Origin: Microbacterium sp. 1.5R
GTDB taxonomy: Bacteria > Actinomycetota > Actinomycetes > Actinomycetales > Microbacteriaceae
Direction of reading: 5' to 3'
Length of the DNA: 64,000 bases
NCBI RefSeq assembly: GCF_001889265.1
Contig: NZ_CP018151.1
Span: 2,604,001-2,668,000, forward strand
Shown here: piece by piece, positions 17,906 through 27,813 of the stretch
Layout of the letters: each line of letters starts with the position of its first letter
How positions within the stretch are numbered: the stretch's first letter is position 1
Notes under the pieces: generated by a model
What the model was told of the DNA's origin: nothing
The model's input: only the letters and a program-made list of their open reading frames with translations
The model's database searches: none
Made by a program: the position numbers and the translations under genes

Positions 17906-18418
17906 TCAGCGACCGGTGCCGGCGTGGACCGTGGCCTCGGCGTCGCCGTCGAGTCCGTACGCGGTGTGCACGGTGCGGGCGGCCTCGGCCAGGTCGGTGT
18001 CGCGGAGCACGACCGAGATGCGGATCTCGGACGTCGAGATCATCTCGATGTTGATGCCACCGGCCGACAGCGCCTCGAACAGCGTCGCGGAGACGCCCGA
18101 GTGCGTCCGCATACCCGCTCCGACGACCGACAGCTTGCCGATCTGGTCGTCGTGCACCAGGTTCTGGAAGCCCACTTCGGTCTGCTCCCCCGCGAGCGCC
18201 TTGAGCGCAGCCGAGGAATCGGCTTTGGGAACCGTGAACGAGATGTCGGTGCGACCCGTGGCCGACACGTTCTGCACGATCATGTCGACGTTGGCGCCGG
18301 ACTTCGCGACGATCTTGAAGATCTCCGCCGCCTTGCCCGGCACGTCCGGAACGCCGGCGACGGTGATCTTGGCCTGGCCGAAATCGGTGGCGACACCGGC
18401 GACGATCGGTTCTTCCAT
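17906..18418 (-). CDS. Likely internal start: aspartate kinase beta subunit
   Basis: In Corynebacterium glutamicum lysC encodes a second, smaller subunit from an in-frame internal start. Here the equivalent Met (residue 258 of Lys[16 protein letters not shown]) is an ATG at 18418 preceded by GAGGGAG 8 bases upstream. The product would be the 170-residue ACT regulatory part that completes an alpha2beta2 enzyme. Inference from position and ribosome-binding site only. Confidence 0.6.
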   Translation of the reverse strand: MEEPIVAGVATDFGQAKITVAGVPDVPGKAAEIFKIVAKSGANVDMIVQNVSATGRTDISFTVPKADSSAALKALAGEQTEVGFQNLVHDDQIGKLSVVGAGMRTHSGVSATLFEALSAGGINIEMISTSEIRISVVLRDTDLAEAARTVHTAYGLDGDAEATVHAGTGR

Positions 18419-19189
18419 GGCTGCTGCTCCCTCGGCTTCGCGGGGGTTCTTCATACCCTCGCCCAGAACGTATGTGCCCTCGGACGACGAGAACGTCGAA
18501 CGGGCGTGGATCAGGACGCCGTGACGGCGTGCGTACTCGACAGCGCGGATGTAGAGCACCTTCGCGCCGTTGGCGGCGAGCTCGAGCATCTCCTCGCTGC
18601 CGATGTGGTCGAGCTTCTGCGCCTTCGGGATGACGCGGGGGTCGGCCGTGAAGATGCCGTCGACGTCGCTGTAGATCTCGCAGACGTCGGCGTCGAGGGC
18701 CGCGGCGAGAGCGACGGCCGTCGTGTCCGAGCCGCCGCGTCCGAGCGTGGTGATGTCGCGGGTGTCGCGGTTGAAGCCCTGGAAGCCGGCGACGATGACG
18801 ATGGCCCCCTCGTCGAGCGCTTCGCGCAGACGGATCGGGGTGACATCCACGATGCGGGCGGCGCCATGCTGCGAGTCGGTGATCATGCCCGCCTGGCTGC
18901 CGGTGAACGACCGCGCCTCGAAGCCCATCGAGTGGATGGCCATGGCCAGGAGCGCCATCGAGATGCGCTCACCGCTCGAGAGCAGCATGTCGAGCTCGCG
19001 CGGAGCGGGAATCGGCGCGACCTCGTTGGCGAGGTCGAGCAGCTCGTCGGTCGTGTCGCCCATCGCGCTCACGGCGACGACGACGTCATGGCCGGCGCGA
19101 CGCGTGTCGACGATGCGCTTGGCGACGCGCTTGATGCTCTCTGCGTCGGCGACTGAGGAGCCGCCGTACTTCTGCACGATGAGGGCCAC
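17906..19189 (-). CDS. lysC: Aspartate kinase (alpha subunit)
   Basis: First enzyme of the aspartate pathway, ATP-dependent phosphorylation of aspartate. [14 protein letters not shown] opens the kinase domain, followed by [23 protein letters not shown] and [13 protein letters not shown]; the C-terminal 170 residues carry paired ACT domains ([31 protein letters not shown]) that usually sense lysine/threonine. GTG at 19189 is preferred over GTG at 19195: AGGGAG is correctly spaced only for 19189 and the protein then starts as usual for the family. 427 residues. Confidence 0.95.
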   Translation of the reverse strand: MALIVQKYGGSSVADAESIKRVAKRIVDTRRAGHDVVVAVSAMGDTTDELLDLANEVAPIPAPRELDMLLSSGERISMALLAMAIHSMGFEARSFTGSQAGMITDSQHGAARIVDVTPIRLREALDEGAIVIVAGFQGFNRDTRDITTLGRGGSDTTAVALAAALDADVCEIYSDVDGIFTADPRVIPKAQKLDHIGSEEMLELAANGAKVLYIRAVEYARRHGVLIHARSTFSSSEGTYVLGEGMKNPREAEGAAAMEEPIVAGVATDFGQAKITVAGVPDVPGKAAEIFKIVAKSGANVDMIVQNVSATGRTDISFTVPKADSSAALKALAGEQTEVGFQNLVHDDQIGKLSVVGAGMRTHSGVSATLFEALSAGGINIEMISTSEIRISVVLRDTDLAEAARTVHTAYGLDGDAEATVHAGTGR

Positions 19190-19208
19190 GTTCACTCCCT
19201 GGGATGTC

Positions 19209-19234
19209 GGGCGGATCCGCCCACCCCCATTCTA
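19209..19234 (-). promoter_or_regulatory. lysC promoter with palindrome at the start site
   Basis: TAGAAT (19234-19229) is a good -10 hexamer. The predicted transcription start falls on the edge of a perfect 14-bp palindrome, GGGCGGATCCGCCC (19209-19222), which could be an operator or a leader hairpin. No regulator is known from the sequence. Confidence 0.45.
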
Positions 19235-19284
19235 CGTTTGGCGCATATGCGCTTCTTCGCATGTGACGGTGGCGCCCGGGTGGG

Positions 19285-20223
19285 TCAGGGCGCGGGCGGC
19301 AGGGGCACTGCAGGCAGGTCGGCTCGGGCAGCGGCCTGGGGACGGAGGCGCCCGCCGGTGGCCGCGAACCAGCAGCCCGCGATGATCAGCGGGAATCCGA
19401 TGAGCAGGCCCGGCGTCAGCGGCTCGGCGAGCACGATCGCACCGAGGATGATCGCCACGACCGGGTTCACGTAGGTGAACAACGGCGCGCGGACGGGGCC
19501 GACCTCGCGGATGAGAGCGAAGAATGCCAGGAAGGCGACGGCGGTGCAGATGACGGCCAGCGCGAGGAGCGCGAAGATCGAGGGAAGCGTCGGCATCTGG
19601 TGCTGCGTGAGCAGACCGATGGGCAGGTAGATCACGCCGATCATCAGCAGCGACAGCGTGATGGTGCCGAGCGAGGGGACGTCGTTCAGCTGTCGAGCGA
19701 CGATGAAGGGGGCGATGGCATAGAGGATGGCGACCAGCAGCACCTCGCCGGCCGCGATCAGACTGACCTCACCACCGAACAGTCCGGGCCCGGCGACGAC
19801 GATCGCGACGCCGATGAATCCCACGAGAAGACCGATCCCCCGCGCCGGGCGCAGGACTCCCCGGTCTCCCCCGCCCAGTGCGATGAGCGCCGCGAACAGC
19901 GGCACGGTCGCGACGAGCAGACCCGTCATGCCCGAGGGCAGGGTCATCTCGGCGTGGCCGAGCAGCACGAACGGACCCGCCATCTCGACGAGGCCGAACG
20001 CGAGCACCCAGGGCCAGTGCTTCCACGCCGCTCTCAGCGCACCGCCGCGAAGCGCGAACGGGAGGAGGAGCAGCGCCGCGATGAGGGTGCGCCCGGCGAC
20101 GATCGCGGGGGGCGACAGGGACTCGACCGCGATGCTGATGAACAGGTACGGCACGCCCCACAGCAGCGCCATTGCCCCGAAGAGCAACCACCCGCGTCGC
20201 GAGAAGCCGCCCTGTGCGTTCAC
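19285..20223 (-). CDS. EamA/DMT family transporter
   Basis: 312-residue integral membrane protein with ten likely helices in two EamA repeats (first from [24 protein letters not shown], second from [23 protein letters not shown]). Family members export metabolites or amino acids by drug/metabolite-transporter mechanism; substrate cannot be told. Its start overlaps the recR stop by 4 bp, so it is the last gene of a dnaX-recR-EamA operon. The C-terminal tail is proline/alanine-rich. Confidence 0.88.
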   Translation of the reverse strand: MNAQGGFSRRGWLLFGAMALLWGVPYLFISIAVESLSPPAIVAGRTLIAALLLLPFALRGGALRAAWKHWPWVLAFGLVEMAGPFVLLGHAEMTLPSGMTGLLVATVPLFAALIALGGGDRGVLRPARGIGLLVGFIGVAIVVAGPGLFGGEVSLIAAGEVLLVAILYAIAPFIVARQLNDVPSLGTITLSLLMIGVIYLPIGLLTQHQMPTLPSIFALLALAVICTAVAFLAFFALIREVGPVRAPLFTYVNPVVAIILGAIVLAEPLTPGLLIGFPLIIAGCWFAATGGRLRPQAAARADLPAVPLPPAP

Positions 20224-20813
20224 AGCACGCGCCGGCCCTCGAATGCGCGCCCGAGAGTGACCTCGTCGGCGTATTCGAGGTCGCCACCGACCGGAAGGCC
20301 GGAGGCGAGGCGGGACACGGTGATCTGCATCGTGGTGAGCAGGCGGCTGAGGTAGCTCGCAGTCGCCTCGCCCTCGAGATTGGGGTTCGTCGCGAGGATG
20401 ACCTCCTGCACCGTGGCGTCGCCGAGACGCGACATCAGCTGGGCGATGCGCAGGTCGTCGGGGCCGATGCCGGCGATCGGGCTGATCGCGCCCCCGAGCA
20501 CGTGGTACAGGCCACGGAACTCGCGGGTGCGTTCGATCGCGGCGACGTCCTTCGCGTCTTCGACGACGCAGATGACGGCCGGATTGCGTCGGGGGTCGCG
20601 GCAGATCGCACAGCGTTCCTGCTCTGCCACGTTGCCGCAGATCTCGCAGAAGCGCACCCGCAGCCGCACTTCCACGAGCAGCTCGGAGAGACGCGCGACG
20701 TCGAATGTCGGCGTCTGCAGGATGTGGAAAGCGATGCGCTGCGCGGACTTGGGGCCGATTCCGGGGAGTCGACCGAACTCGTCGATCAGCTCCTGGACGA
20801 TGCCGTCATACAT
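20220..20813 (-). CDS. recR: Recombination mediator protein RecR
   Basis: 197-residue partner of RecO/RecF loading RecA at gaps. N-terminal helix-hairpin-helix ([17 protein letters not shown]), zinc finger [16 protein letters not shown] (55-70), Toprim domain with [13 protein letters not shown], and C-terminal [21 protein letters not shown] are all present. The ATG overlaps the dnaX stop by one base (TGATG). Confidence 0.97.
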   Translation of the reverse strand: MYDGIVQELIDEFGRLPGIGPKSAQRIAFHILQTPTFDVARLSELLVEVRLRVRFCEICGNVAEQERCAICRDPRRNPAVICVVEDAKDVAAIERTREFRGLYHVLGGAISPIAGIGPDDLRIAQLMSRLGDATVQEVILATNPNLEGEATASYLSRLLTTMQITVSRLASGLPVGGDLEYADEVTLGRAFEGRRVL

Positions 20814-23224
20814 CAGGAGAACCTCGTCGGGGGCTCGTAGGGCTCTTCGCGAACGAACGTCGCGCCGAGCACCTGGCGGATCACGGCCTCGCCGTAGCGC
20901 TGGACTCCCCCGGCGGGGGCGCGCTCGGTGATCGCCGGGGCTGCGGCGGCCGAAGCCACTCTGCGCGCAGGGGCTGCCTGTGCGGTCGTCGACCGCGCGG
21001 AGGGAGCGGTCGACGGCGAGCCTCCGGCGGGCGGCGCCGCCTGCGACATCGGCTCCGGCTCGTACGACGGGTCGTAGGGCGGCTCGTCGTCGAAGTACGG
21101 CGGCTCATCGTCGATGGGCGGAGGTGCGTCGTCTCGGATCTCCGGTGAGACGTCACTCGTCGCGCGGCTCGGAGCCGCCGCCGTCTGAGGCGCCGCCGTC
21201 TGAGGCGCCGCCGTGGCAGAGGTGGCAGCAGGCACAGACGCCGCCGGCGGAGCTGTCACCGGAGCGGGCTCAGCGAGCTCGGATGCCGGGATCGACGCCA
21301 CCGCCCACTCGGTGACGGGGGCCGAGGAACTCCCTGTCTGAGGAGCCGACGACCGAGCGGCCACGGTCTCCGTCTTCGGCGACTCACCACGCGGCTTCTC
21401 GGCGTGCGGGGTCTGCGATCGCGGTGACTGAGCTCGCGGTGAGTCCGCTGACGCAGGCTCCGATGCGGGCGCGTCGTCGGTCGGGCGTCCCGATGAAGGC
21501 GTCGCGGGCTGACGAGGCGCTCCCCCCGCTGGCATCGGAGCAGGGAGGTACTTGACGCGCACGCCGAGCTCCTGCTCGATGGCGCCGCGCAGATGGTCGG
21601 AGGGACCCGAACCCGGCGTCGTGCCCTTGAACTTGGCGACATCGTGCTGGCTGGCGAAGCCCAGAGTCAGCACCTCGGTCTCCGTGACGTATGCGAGCGG
21701 CTGGACGGCGGTGGCCAGCAGCCACGACGTGCGGCTGACGCTCTCGAGCCGCTTGAGGACGGCCGGCCAGGCGGCGGTGATCTGCTCGAAGGCGACCGGC
21801 CCGGAGGGCGCTGCGACCTCGGCGGCCGGTGCGGCGTCGACAGCCGGTGCCGCGTTCGACGTCGCATCGGCAGGGGTCGCTTCGGCCGTGTCGGAATCCC
21901 CGGTCTCCCCGCCGGCCGGTTCGGTCGTGGTCGCCGGTCGATCGGCCGCAGCCTGAGGAGCAGCGGCGGGAGCGGCGGGAGCAGCAGCTGCGGGAGCAGC
22001 CGACGAAGCAACGGGAGCGGCGGGAGCCGCCTGTGCAGGCGCGGACGCCCGCGGCGGGGCGGAGGCGGCAGCGGCCGGTGCGGACGGGACGGCGGCGACG
22101 GCATCCGCTCCCGCAGCGAGCACGCGAGCGACCATCAGCTCGAGGTGCAGACGGGGCGAGGTGGCGCCCGACATGTCGTCGAGGGCGGCGCTGACGATGT
22201 CGGCCGTGCGCGAGAGTCGGGCCGACCCGAAGGAATCGGCCTGCGTGCGCATGCGCGCGAGCTCGTCGTCGGCGATTCCACGGAGCACCGACGACGCTCC
22301 CGCACCCACAGCCGCGATCACGATGAGGTCGCGCAGACGCTCGAGCAGATCGTCGACGAAGCGACGCGGGTCCTGGCCGGTCTGCACCACGCGGTCGATC
22401 GCCGGGAACGCCGCTGCGGCGTCGGCGCCGGCGAGCGCATCGACGATCTCGTCGAGCAGCGCGGCGTGCGTGTAGCCGAGGAGCGCCACGGCGCGCTCGT
22501 AGGCGACGGTCACGGTCTCGGAACCTGCGGGCGAGTCGGAACCGGCGATCAGCTGGTCGAGAAGAGACAGGGTGTCTCGCGGCGAGCCTCCCCCGGCGCG
22601 GACCACCAGAGGAAGGACACCGCGCTCGGCGACCACGCCCTCTTCGCCGCACAGCTTCTCGACGTACTCGAGCATCGCCGCCGGGGGCACCAGTCGGAAC
22701 GGATAGTGGTGCGTGCGCGAGCGGATCGTGCCGAGCACCTTCTCGGGCTCGGTCGTCGCGAAGATGAACTTGACGTGCTCGGGCGGCTCTTCGACGAGCT
22801 TGAGGAGAGCATTGAACCCCTGCGGCGTCACCATGTGCGCCTCGTCGAGGATGAAGATCTTGTAGCGATCGCGGCTGGGGGCGAACGTCGCCCGCTCGCG
22901 CAGATCACGTGCGTCGTCGACGCCGTTGTGGCTGGCCGCGTCGATCTCGACGACGTCGAGCGAGCCACCGCCCGCCCGCGACAGCTCGACGCAGCTCGGG
23001 CACTTTCCGCAGGGCACGTCGGTCGGGCCCTCCGCGCAGTTCAGGCAGCGGGCGAGGATGCGCGCAGACGTCGTCTTTCCGCATCCACGGGGTCCGGAGA
23101 AGAGGTAGGCGTGGCCGACACGGTCGCCGCGGAGCGCAGTCATCAGCGGTTCGGTCACCTGGGACTGCCCGATCATCTCGCCGAACGACTCGGGGCGGTA
23201 GCGGCGGTAGAGGGCTGTGGTCAC
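20813..23224 (-). CDS. dnaX: DNA polymerase III subunit gamma/tau
   Basis: Clamp-loader ATPase, 803 residues. N-terminal AAA+ module: Walker A GPRGCGKT (44-51), zinc cysteines C63, C72, C75 and C78, and DEAH-type ILDEAHM. Central collar domain about 240-370, then a long Ala/Pro-rich linker (about 370-470) before the domain around [16 protein letters not shown], and another Pro/Ser-rich region. No A-rich slippery sequence for a gamma frameshift is visible. GTG at 23224 is 6 bases after a TAGGCT -10 box, implying a leaderless transcript. Confidence 0.96.
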   Translation of the reverse strand: MTTALYRRYRPESFGEMIGQSQVTEPLMTALRGDRVGHAYLFSGPRGCGKTTSARILARCLNCAEGPTDVPCGKCPSCVELSRAGGGSLDVVEIDAASHNGVDDARDLRERATFAPSRDRYKIFILDEAHMVTPQGFNALLKLVEEPPEHVKFIFATTEPEKVLGTIRSRTHHYPFRLVPPAAMLEYVEKLCGEEGVVAERGVLPLVVRAGGGSPRDTLSLLDQLIAGSDSPAGSETVTVAYERAVALLGYTHAALLDEIVDALAGADAAAAFPAIDRVVQTGQDPRRFVDDLLERLRDLIVIAAVGAGASSVLRGIADDELARMRTQADSFGSARLSRTADIVSAALDDMSGATSPRLHLELMVARVLAAGADAVAAVPSAPAAAASAPPRASAPAQAAPAAPVASSAAPAAAAPAAPAAAPQAAADRPATTTEPAGGETGDSDTAEATPADATSNAAPAVDAAPAAEVAAPSGPVAFEQITAAWPAVLKRLESVSRTSWLLATAVQPLAYVTETEVLTLGFASQHDVAKFKGTTPGSGPSDHLRGAIEQELGVRVKYLPAPMPAGGAPRQPATPSSGRPTDDAPASEPASADSPRAQSPRSQTPHAEKPRGESPKTETVAARSSAPQTGSSSAPVTEWAVASIPASELAEPAPVTAPPAASVPAATSATAAPQTAAPQTAAAPSRATSDVSPEIRDDAPPPIDDEPPYFDDEPPYDPSYEPEPMSQAAPPAGGSPSTAPSARSTTAQAAPARRVASAAAAPAITERAPAGGVQRYGEAVIRQVLGATFVREEPYEPPTRFS

Positions 23225-23230
23225 CAGAAC

Positions 23231-23236
23231 AGCCTA
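23231..23236 (-). promoter_or_regulatory. -10 element of dnaX, leaderless type
   Basis: TAGGCT, 6 bases, then GTG at 23224; no Shine-Dalgarno sequence. Confidence 0.55.
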
Positions 23237-23328
23237 CGGCGTGCCACGGACGTTCAGGCAGACGAGCGCCGACGATCGCGCCCGGGATCCGCGACGCGCC
23301 GCTGAGACGGCCGAGGTTCGGCGAAGGC

Positions 23329-24408
23329 TCACGACGACGCGGCCTCGAAGACGCCGCCGACCACCTCGACGACCCCGCCCGTCGCGTCGACCAGCTCGCC
23401 GACCGCGCTCACCAGATGCACGACGCCACCCACCGCTTCGATCACCTCGACCACGGCTCCCGCGACCTCCATCGCGCCCTCGATCCCCGCGGCGACCCGC
23501 AGGGCCTGCGACTCGGTCTGCAGCACAGCCGTCCATGACCGCTCCAGACCGAAGAGCACCGCATAGGGCAGCAGTCGCTCGTTCAGCAGGAACCTCTGCA
23601 GTCGTTCCGCCGACGCCGCCGACGAGACGTCCGCCCGCAGATCCGCCCCGTCTGTCGACTGCGAGAAGCGCAGCGGCTCCGCCTCGGCGAGGGCGATGTA
23701 CTCGCGCATACCGGCGAGGTGCGCGCGCAGCGGCTGCGCCGCAGGGCGGAACCGGCGCCACGCCCGCGGAGCGACCACGATCGCCGCGACCGCCGCGACC
23801 AGGCCGACGACCAGCACGGCGTAGAGAGCCGCACCCGGCTCGCTCACCGACCAGGCGGCTATGAGCAGCAGAAGGCAGATGCCCCCCACCAGCACCGCGG
23901 CGACGCGGATCAGGAACGTGGCCCACCCGCGTCGACTCCGGTCGATGAGCCCCGCGGCCGCGAGCCGCTTCTCCGCCTCGTCGAGGACACCGCGCACCCG
24001 GCGGTGCAGAGCCCGGGCATCCGCACTGAACCGTCGCACCCGCCCCGGGGTGTGATCCGGCCCGAACAGCGCCTCGAGCACGCTGAGCTCCTCGGACGTG
24101 AACGTCGCACCGTCGACGACCTCCATGCCGACGGGTGCACGCCGTTGCGACCTGCCGGTCGTCGCCGCGTCGGCGTCGACCAGCAGCCGCACCTTGCGCT
24201 GCACGGCCAGATCGATCAGCGCGGCGGCTACGGCCTTCCGATCCGCGTTCAGCAGCAGCGCGTCGTGCAGCACGGTCGCACCCTCGGCCGGGCTGAACCG
24301 CGCACCGGGGGACGCGACGCGCTGCACCGAGCGCGCCCGCTCGACCACCGCGAGCACGAACAGGAGCAGCGCGGGCGCGAGTCCGAACAGCGCTGCGGTG
24401 ATCAGCAC
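23329..24408 (-). CDS. DUF2207-type membrane protein, C-terminal half only
   Basis: 359 residues. One membrane helix at the N terminus (about 4-22), a soluble part containing a domain that in DUF2207 (YciQ-like) proteins follows the membrane anchor (AAALIDLAVQRKVRLLV, FTSEELSVLEALFG), a helix pair (about 165-210), and a Gly/Val-rich tail (VVEVIEAVGGVVHLVSAVGELVDATGGVVEVVGG). The N-terminal extracytoplasmic DUF2207 domain usually present is missing. GTG start lies only 1 bp after the GH65 stop, so it is co-transcribed; the true start may be a later one. Function unknown. Confidence 0.65.
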   Translation of the reverse strand: MLITAALFGLAPALLLFVLAVVERARSVQRVASPGARFSPAEGATVLHDALLLNADRKAVAAALIDLAVQRKVRLLVDADAATTGRSQRRAPVGMEVVDGATFTSEELSVLEALFGPDHTPGRVRRFSADARALHRRVRGVLDEAEKRLAAAGLIDRSRRGWATFLIRVAAVLVGGICLLLLIAAWSVSEPGAALYAVLVVGLVAAVAAIVVAPRAWRRFRPAAQPLRAHLAGMREYIALAEAEPLRFSQSTDGADLRADVSSAASAERLQRFLLNERLLPYAVLFGLERSWTAVLQTESQALRVAAGIEGAMEVAGAVVEVIEAVGGVVHLVSAVGELVDATGGVVEVVGGVFEAASS

Positions 24409-24409
24409 C

Positions 24410-26914
24410 TCAGTCGATCGGCTCGATGATGGGGATGGCGGTCGTGATCACCGGGACGGATGCGGACAGCCGCGTGCCGTCCTCGCGCAGCGCGTCGGCG
24501 AACTGCCGCAGCGACGGGCGACCGGGGATGAGCGGTCCCTGATCCGCGAGTGGGACGACGACCTCCTGCTCGGTCGTGGCGATGTATGCCACATCGCGCA
24601 CCGTGAAGGGCACCGGGTCTCCGGAGAGCACTCGCACGCGCAGCTCACCCGTCGTGAGCGTGACCTGCAGAGAGGCCCCCTGCCACTGCAGCGGGTACGA
24701 CAGCGACGGCCAGTCGGCGGGCAGCCGCGGGTCGAAGCTGAGCTCGCCGGCATAGTCGCGCATACCGCCGAAACCGCAGACGAGAGCGGTCCACACGCCT
24801 CCGGCCGACGCGACGTGCACACCGTCCGCCGCGTTGTGGTGCAGGTCGTGCAGGTCGACGAACAGCGACTGCCGGAAGTACTGCAGAGCGAGATCCTGGT
24901 AGCCCACCTCGGCGGCGAGGATCGACTGCACGACGGCCGACAGCGTCGAATCGCCCGTGGTCAGCGGGTCGTAGTAGTCGAAGTCGGCCTTCTTCTCCTC
25001 GGGCGTGAAGTGGTTGCCCTGCAGGAACAGCGCGAGCACGACATCCGCCTGCTTGAGCACCTGGAACCGGTAGATGACGAGCGGGTGGAAGTGCAGCAGC
25101 AGCGGTCGCTGCTCCTTCGGCGTGTGCGCCAGATCCCAGACCTCGCGCTCGAGGAACAGCGAGTCCTGCGGGTGGATGCCGAGCCGTTCGCTGAACGGGA
25201 TGAACATCGCGTCGGCGGCGCGCTCCCAGCCTTCCGCCTCGCCCTCGGCGAGTCCGGTGCGCTCGACGACCCGGGCGAACTCCTCGCCGTTGGCCTCCTG
25301 CGCCTCACGAACGACCTTCGCCGCGTAGCGCAGGTTGTAGCGCGCCATGACGTTCGTGTAGAGGTTGTCGTTGACGACGGTGGTGTACTCGTCAGGACCT
25401 GTCACACCGTGGATGTGGAAGGTCTCGATGCCGTCGTCGTCCTTCGTGTCGGCGACGAGGCGCGAGGTGCGCCAGAACCCGAGTGTCGCCCACAGTCGCG
25501 CCGTCTCGATCGCGATGTCGATGCCCTCACGCCGCAGGAAGTCGTCGTCGCCCGTCGCGCGCACGTACTTGCCGAGCGCGAAGCTGACGTCGGCGTTGAT
25601 GTGGTACTGCGCCGTGCCGGCCGCGTAATAGGCGGAGGCCTCTTCGCCGTTGATCGTGCGCCACGGGAACAGCGCGCCCGCCTCGTTGAGCTGCGCGGCC
25701 CGTCGGCGAGCCGCCGGAAGCATGAGCACTCGCGCCCGGAGGGCGTTGCGCGCCCACTGCGGCGACGTGTAGGTGAGGAACGGGAGCACGTAGATCTCGG
25801 TGTCCCAGAAGTAGTGTCCGCTGTATCCCGACCCCGAGACGCCCTTCGCGGGCACGCCGGTTCCGTCGGCGCGGGCCGAGGCCTGCGCGAGCTGCAGGAG
25901 GCACCAGCGGGTCGCCTGCTGGATGTCGTCCTGTCCGCCGATCTGCACGTCGCTGCGAGCCCAGAAGGCAGCGAGCCACTCGGCCTGTCGATCGAACTGC
26001 GCCTGGACGCCCTCGACCGCGACGCGGTCGAGGGATCGACGGCAGCGGTCGACGAGCTCACGGGCCGGCACACCGCGGGAGGTGTGGTAGCTGACGAGCT
26101 TGGTGACCGTGATGGGCACGCCGGCCTTCGCCTGCACCCGGAACACGTTCTTCGAGATGTCCGCCTCGATGAGAGTGCGCGAGGTGTAGTCGTTCTCGGT
26201 CTCGATGATGTGGTCGGCGACCACTGCGACCGTCATGCCTGATGCCGCGACGCTGTAGGACAGCGCGGAGCGCAGTCCGTCCTGCCAGTACTCGCCGGGC
26301 TCGAGCACGCGCTCGGCGATCTTCTCGGCCTTGCGCGGATCGAATCCGCCCTTGGCCTGGTTCGGGGTGCCCGCGTACACGCCGGCACCGTCCTGGCGGT
26401 TGATCATCTGGCAGCTGACGGTGACCGGGGCGTCGGCGTTCTCGACGACGACCTCGAGTCGCAGCACGGCGAGGTGGCGCTCCTCGAAGCTGACGATGCG
26501 CTCATCGCGCATCCGCACGCGCTTGCCCGACGGGGTCTCCCACACCACGGTGCGCTCGAGCACGCCGGTGCGCATGTCGAGCGTGCGGCGGTACTCGCGC
26601 ACGTCCGCCTCATCGAACGAGATCGGCTCGTCATCGACATAGACGCGCATGACCTTGGCGTCGGGGGCGTTGACGATCGTCTGCCCCACCTCGGCGAAGC
26701 CGTAGGCCTGCTCGGCGTGCCGGATCGGCCACGTCTCGTGCAGTCCGTTGATGAAGGTGCCGTGCTCGTGGGCGCCGCGCCCCTCGATGTGGTTGCCCCG
26801 GAGTCCGAGGTAGCCGTTGCCGACGGCGAACAGGGTCTCGGCGACCCCGTCTTCGGAGTAACGCGTCTCGATGAGGCGCCAGGGGTCTACGGGGAAGCGG
26901 TCGCGGTCGATCAT
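24410..26914 (-). CDS. Glycoside hydrolase family 65 phosphorylase
   Basis: 834-residue enzyme of the maltose/trehalose/kojibiose phosphorylase family, splitting an alpha-disaccharide with phosphate to beta-glucose 1-phosphate and glucose. Domains: N-terminal beta-sandwich (to about 270), helical linker, (alpha/alpha)6 barrel with SGSGYSGHYFWDTEIYVLPF, the general acid E509 in GVTGPDEYTTVVNDN, and C-terminal jelly roll. The phosphate-binding KQADVVLALFL is also seen. Exact disaccharide cannot be read from sequence. The partner beta-phosphoglucomutase gene overlaps it by 4 bp. Confidence 0.93.
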   Translation of the reverse strand: MIDRDRFPVDPWRLIETRYSEDGVAETLFAVGNGYLGLRGNHIEGRGAHEHGTFINGLHETWPIRHAEQAYGFAEVGQTIVNAPDAKVMRVYVDDEPISFDEADVREYRRTLDMRTGVLERTVVWETPSGKRVRMRDERIVSFEERHLAVLRLEVVVENADAPVTVSCQMINRQDGAGVYAGTPNQAKGGFDPRKAEKIAERVLEPGEYWQDGLRSALSYSVAASGMTVAVVADHIIETENDYTSRTLIEADISKNVFRVQAKAGVPITVTKLVSYHTSRGVPARELVDRCRRSLDRVAVEGVQAQFDRQAEWLAAFWARSDVQIGGQDDIQQATRWCLLQLAQASARADGTGVPAKGVSGSGYSGHYFWDTEIYVLPFLTYTSPQWARNALRARVLMLPAARRRAAQLNEAGALFPWRTINGEEASAYYAAGTAQYHINADVSFALGKYVRATGDDDFLRREGIDIAIETARLWATLGFWRTSRLVADTKDDDGIETFHIHGVTGPDEYTTVVNDNLYTNVMARYNLRYAAKVVREAQEANGEEFARVVERTGLAEGEAEGWERAADAMFIPFSERLGIHPQDSLFLEREVWDLAHTPKEQRPLLLHFHPLVIYRFQVLKQADVVLALFLQGNHFTPEEKKADFDYYDPLTTGDSTLSAVVQSILAAEVGYQDLALQYFRQSLFVDLHDLHHNAADGVHVASAGGVWTALVCGFGGMRDYAGELSFDPRLPADWPSLSYPLQWQGASLQVTLTTGELRVRVLSGDPVPFTVRDVAYIATTEQEVVVPLADQGPLIPGRPSLRQFADALREDGTRLSASVPVITTAIPIIEPID

Positions 26915-27711
26915 GCGGTCTCCTCGTTGTCGGAGCGGGGTGCCTGAGCGGCGGAGTCGGACGGCGCGGACTCGTCGGCCGCGGGGTCGAGGAACACGGC
27001 GAGATCGTCGACGACGACCGTCGCGCCGGCGGCGCGCAGCGCGTCGGCCCCGGTGCCGCGGTCGACGCCGACGACGGTCGCGAATCCGGCTGCGGCGGCA
27101 GAGGCCGCGCCCGAGGTCGCGTCCTCGACGGCGATGCTGCGGGCCGGGTCGACGCCCAGCGCCACGGCGCCGGCGCTGAACATGTCGGCGGCGGGCTTGG
27201 AGGCGAGGTTCTCGCGCTCTGCGACGACACCGTCGACCACGATGCGGAAGAACGAGCGGATGCCGGCGGCAGCCAGCACCTCTTCGGCGTTCTTGGAGCT
27301 CGAGACGACACCGAGCGGGATGCCGGCGGCGGAGAGCTTCTCGACGAGTGCGAGCGATCCGGGGAACGGGGCGATGCCCTCGCCACGCAGGGACTCGGCG
27401 AACGCGGCGTTCTTGCGGTTGCCGATGCCGCAGATCGTCTCGGCCTCGGGCGGGTCGTCGACCGCACCCCAGGGGATCTCGACGTTGCGGCTGCGCAGCA
27501 GACTGGCCACGCCGTCATAGCGCTTCTTGCCGTCGACGTAGTCGAAGTAGTCGGCATCCGAATACGGAGGAGTGATGCCCCAGCGCTCGAACACGTCGTC
27601 GAAGACGACCTTCCACGCGCGCATGTGCACTTCGGCGGTCGGCGTCAGCACGCCGTCGAGATCGAACAGGACGCCTTCGGCGCGGAGCGGATCGGGCAGG
27701 GCTTCGGGCAC
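26911..27711 (-). CDS. pgmB: Beta-phosphoglucomutase family HAD hydrolase
   Basis: 266-residue HAD enzyme, expected to convert beta-glucose 1-phosphate from the GH65 phosphorylase into glucose 6-phosphate. LFDLDGVLTP holds the nucleophile D17 and acid/base D19; LGVVSSSKNAEEVL is motif II, ASKPAADMF motif III, AVEDATSGAASA motif IV. GTG at 27711 has a perfect GGAGG 5 bases ahead. An in-frame GTG at 27759, placed exactly 6 bases after a TACGCT hexamer, could give a form 16 residues longer. The C-terminal 25 residues are acidic and low-complexity. Confidence 0.9.
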   Translation of the reverse strand: MPEALPDPLRAEGVLFDLDGVLTPTAEVHMRAWKVVFDDVFERWGITPPYSDADYFDYVDGKKRYDGVASLLRSRNVEIPWGAVDDPPEAETICGIGNRKNAAFAESLRGEGIAPFPGSLALVEKLSAAGIPLGVVSSSKNAEEVLAAAGIRSFFRIVVDGVVAERENLASKPAADMFSAGAVALGVDPARSIAVEDATSGAASAAAAGFATVVGVDRGTGADALRAAGATVVVDDLAVFLDPAADESAPSDSAAQAPRSDNEETA

Positions 27712-27765
27712 AGCAGCCTCCAGGAGAAGGACGAGGGTTCCGGCACCTCTCCGTGCCACTGTGCA

Positions 27766-27771
27766 AGCGTA
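27766..27771 (-). promoter_or_regulatory. -10 element of the pgmB-GH65 operon
   Basis: TACGCT; the predicted start of transcription is near 27759, giving either a short leader to GTG 27711 or a leaderless GTG at 27759. Confidence 0.45.
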
Positions 27772-27813
27772 GTGCGGCTCGGCACCGAGCGGTAACCCCC
27801 GAGGGCGTATCGG

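Noticed and set aside
24098..26242. 714-residue plus-strand open frame opposite the GH65 gene
   Set aside because: Low-complexity Arg/Val/Leu product, no domain, and fully covered by GH65 coding sequence.
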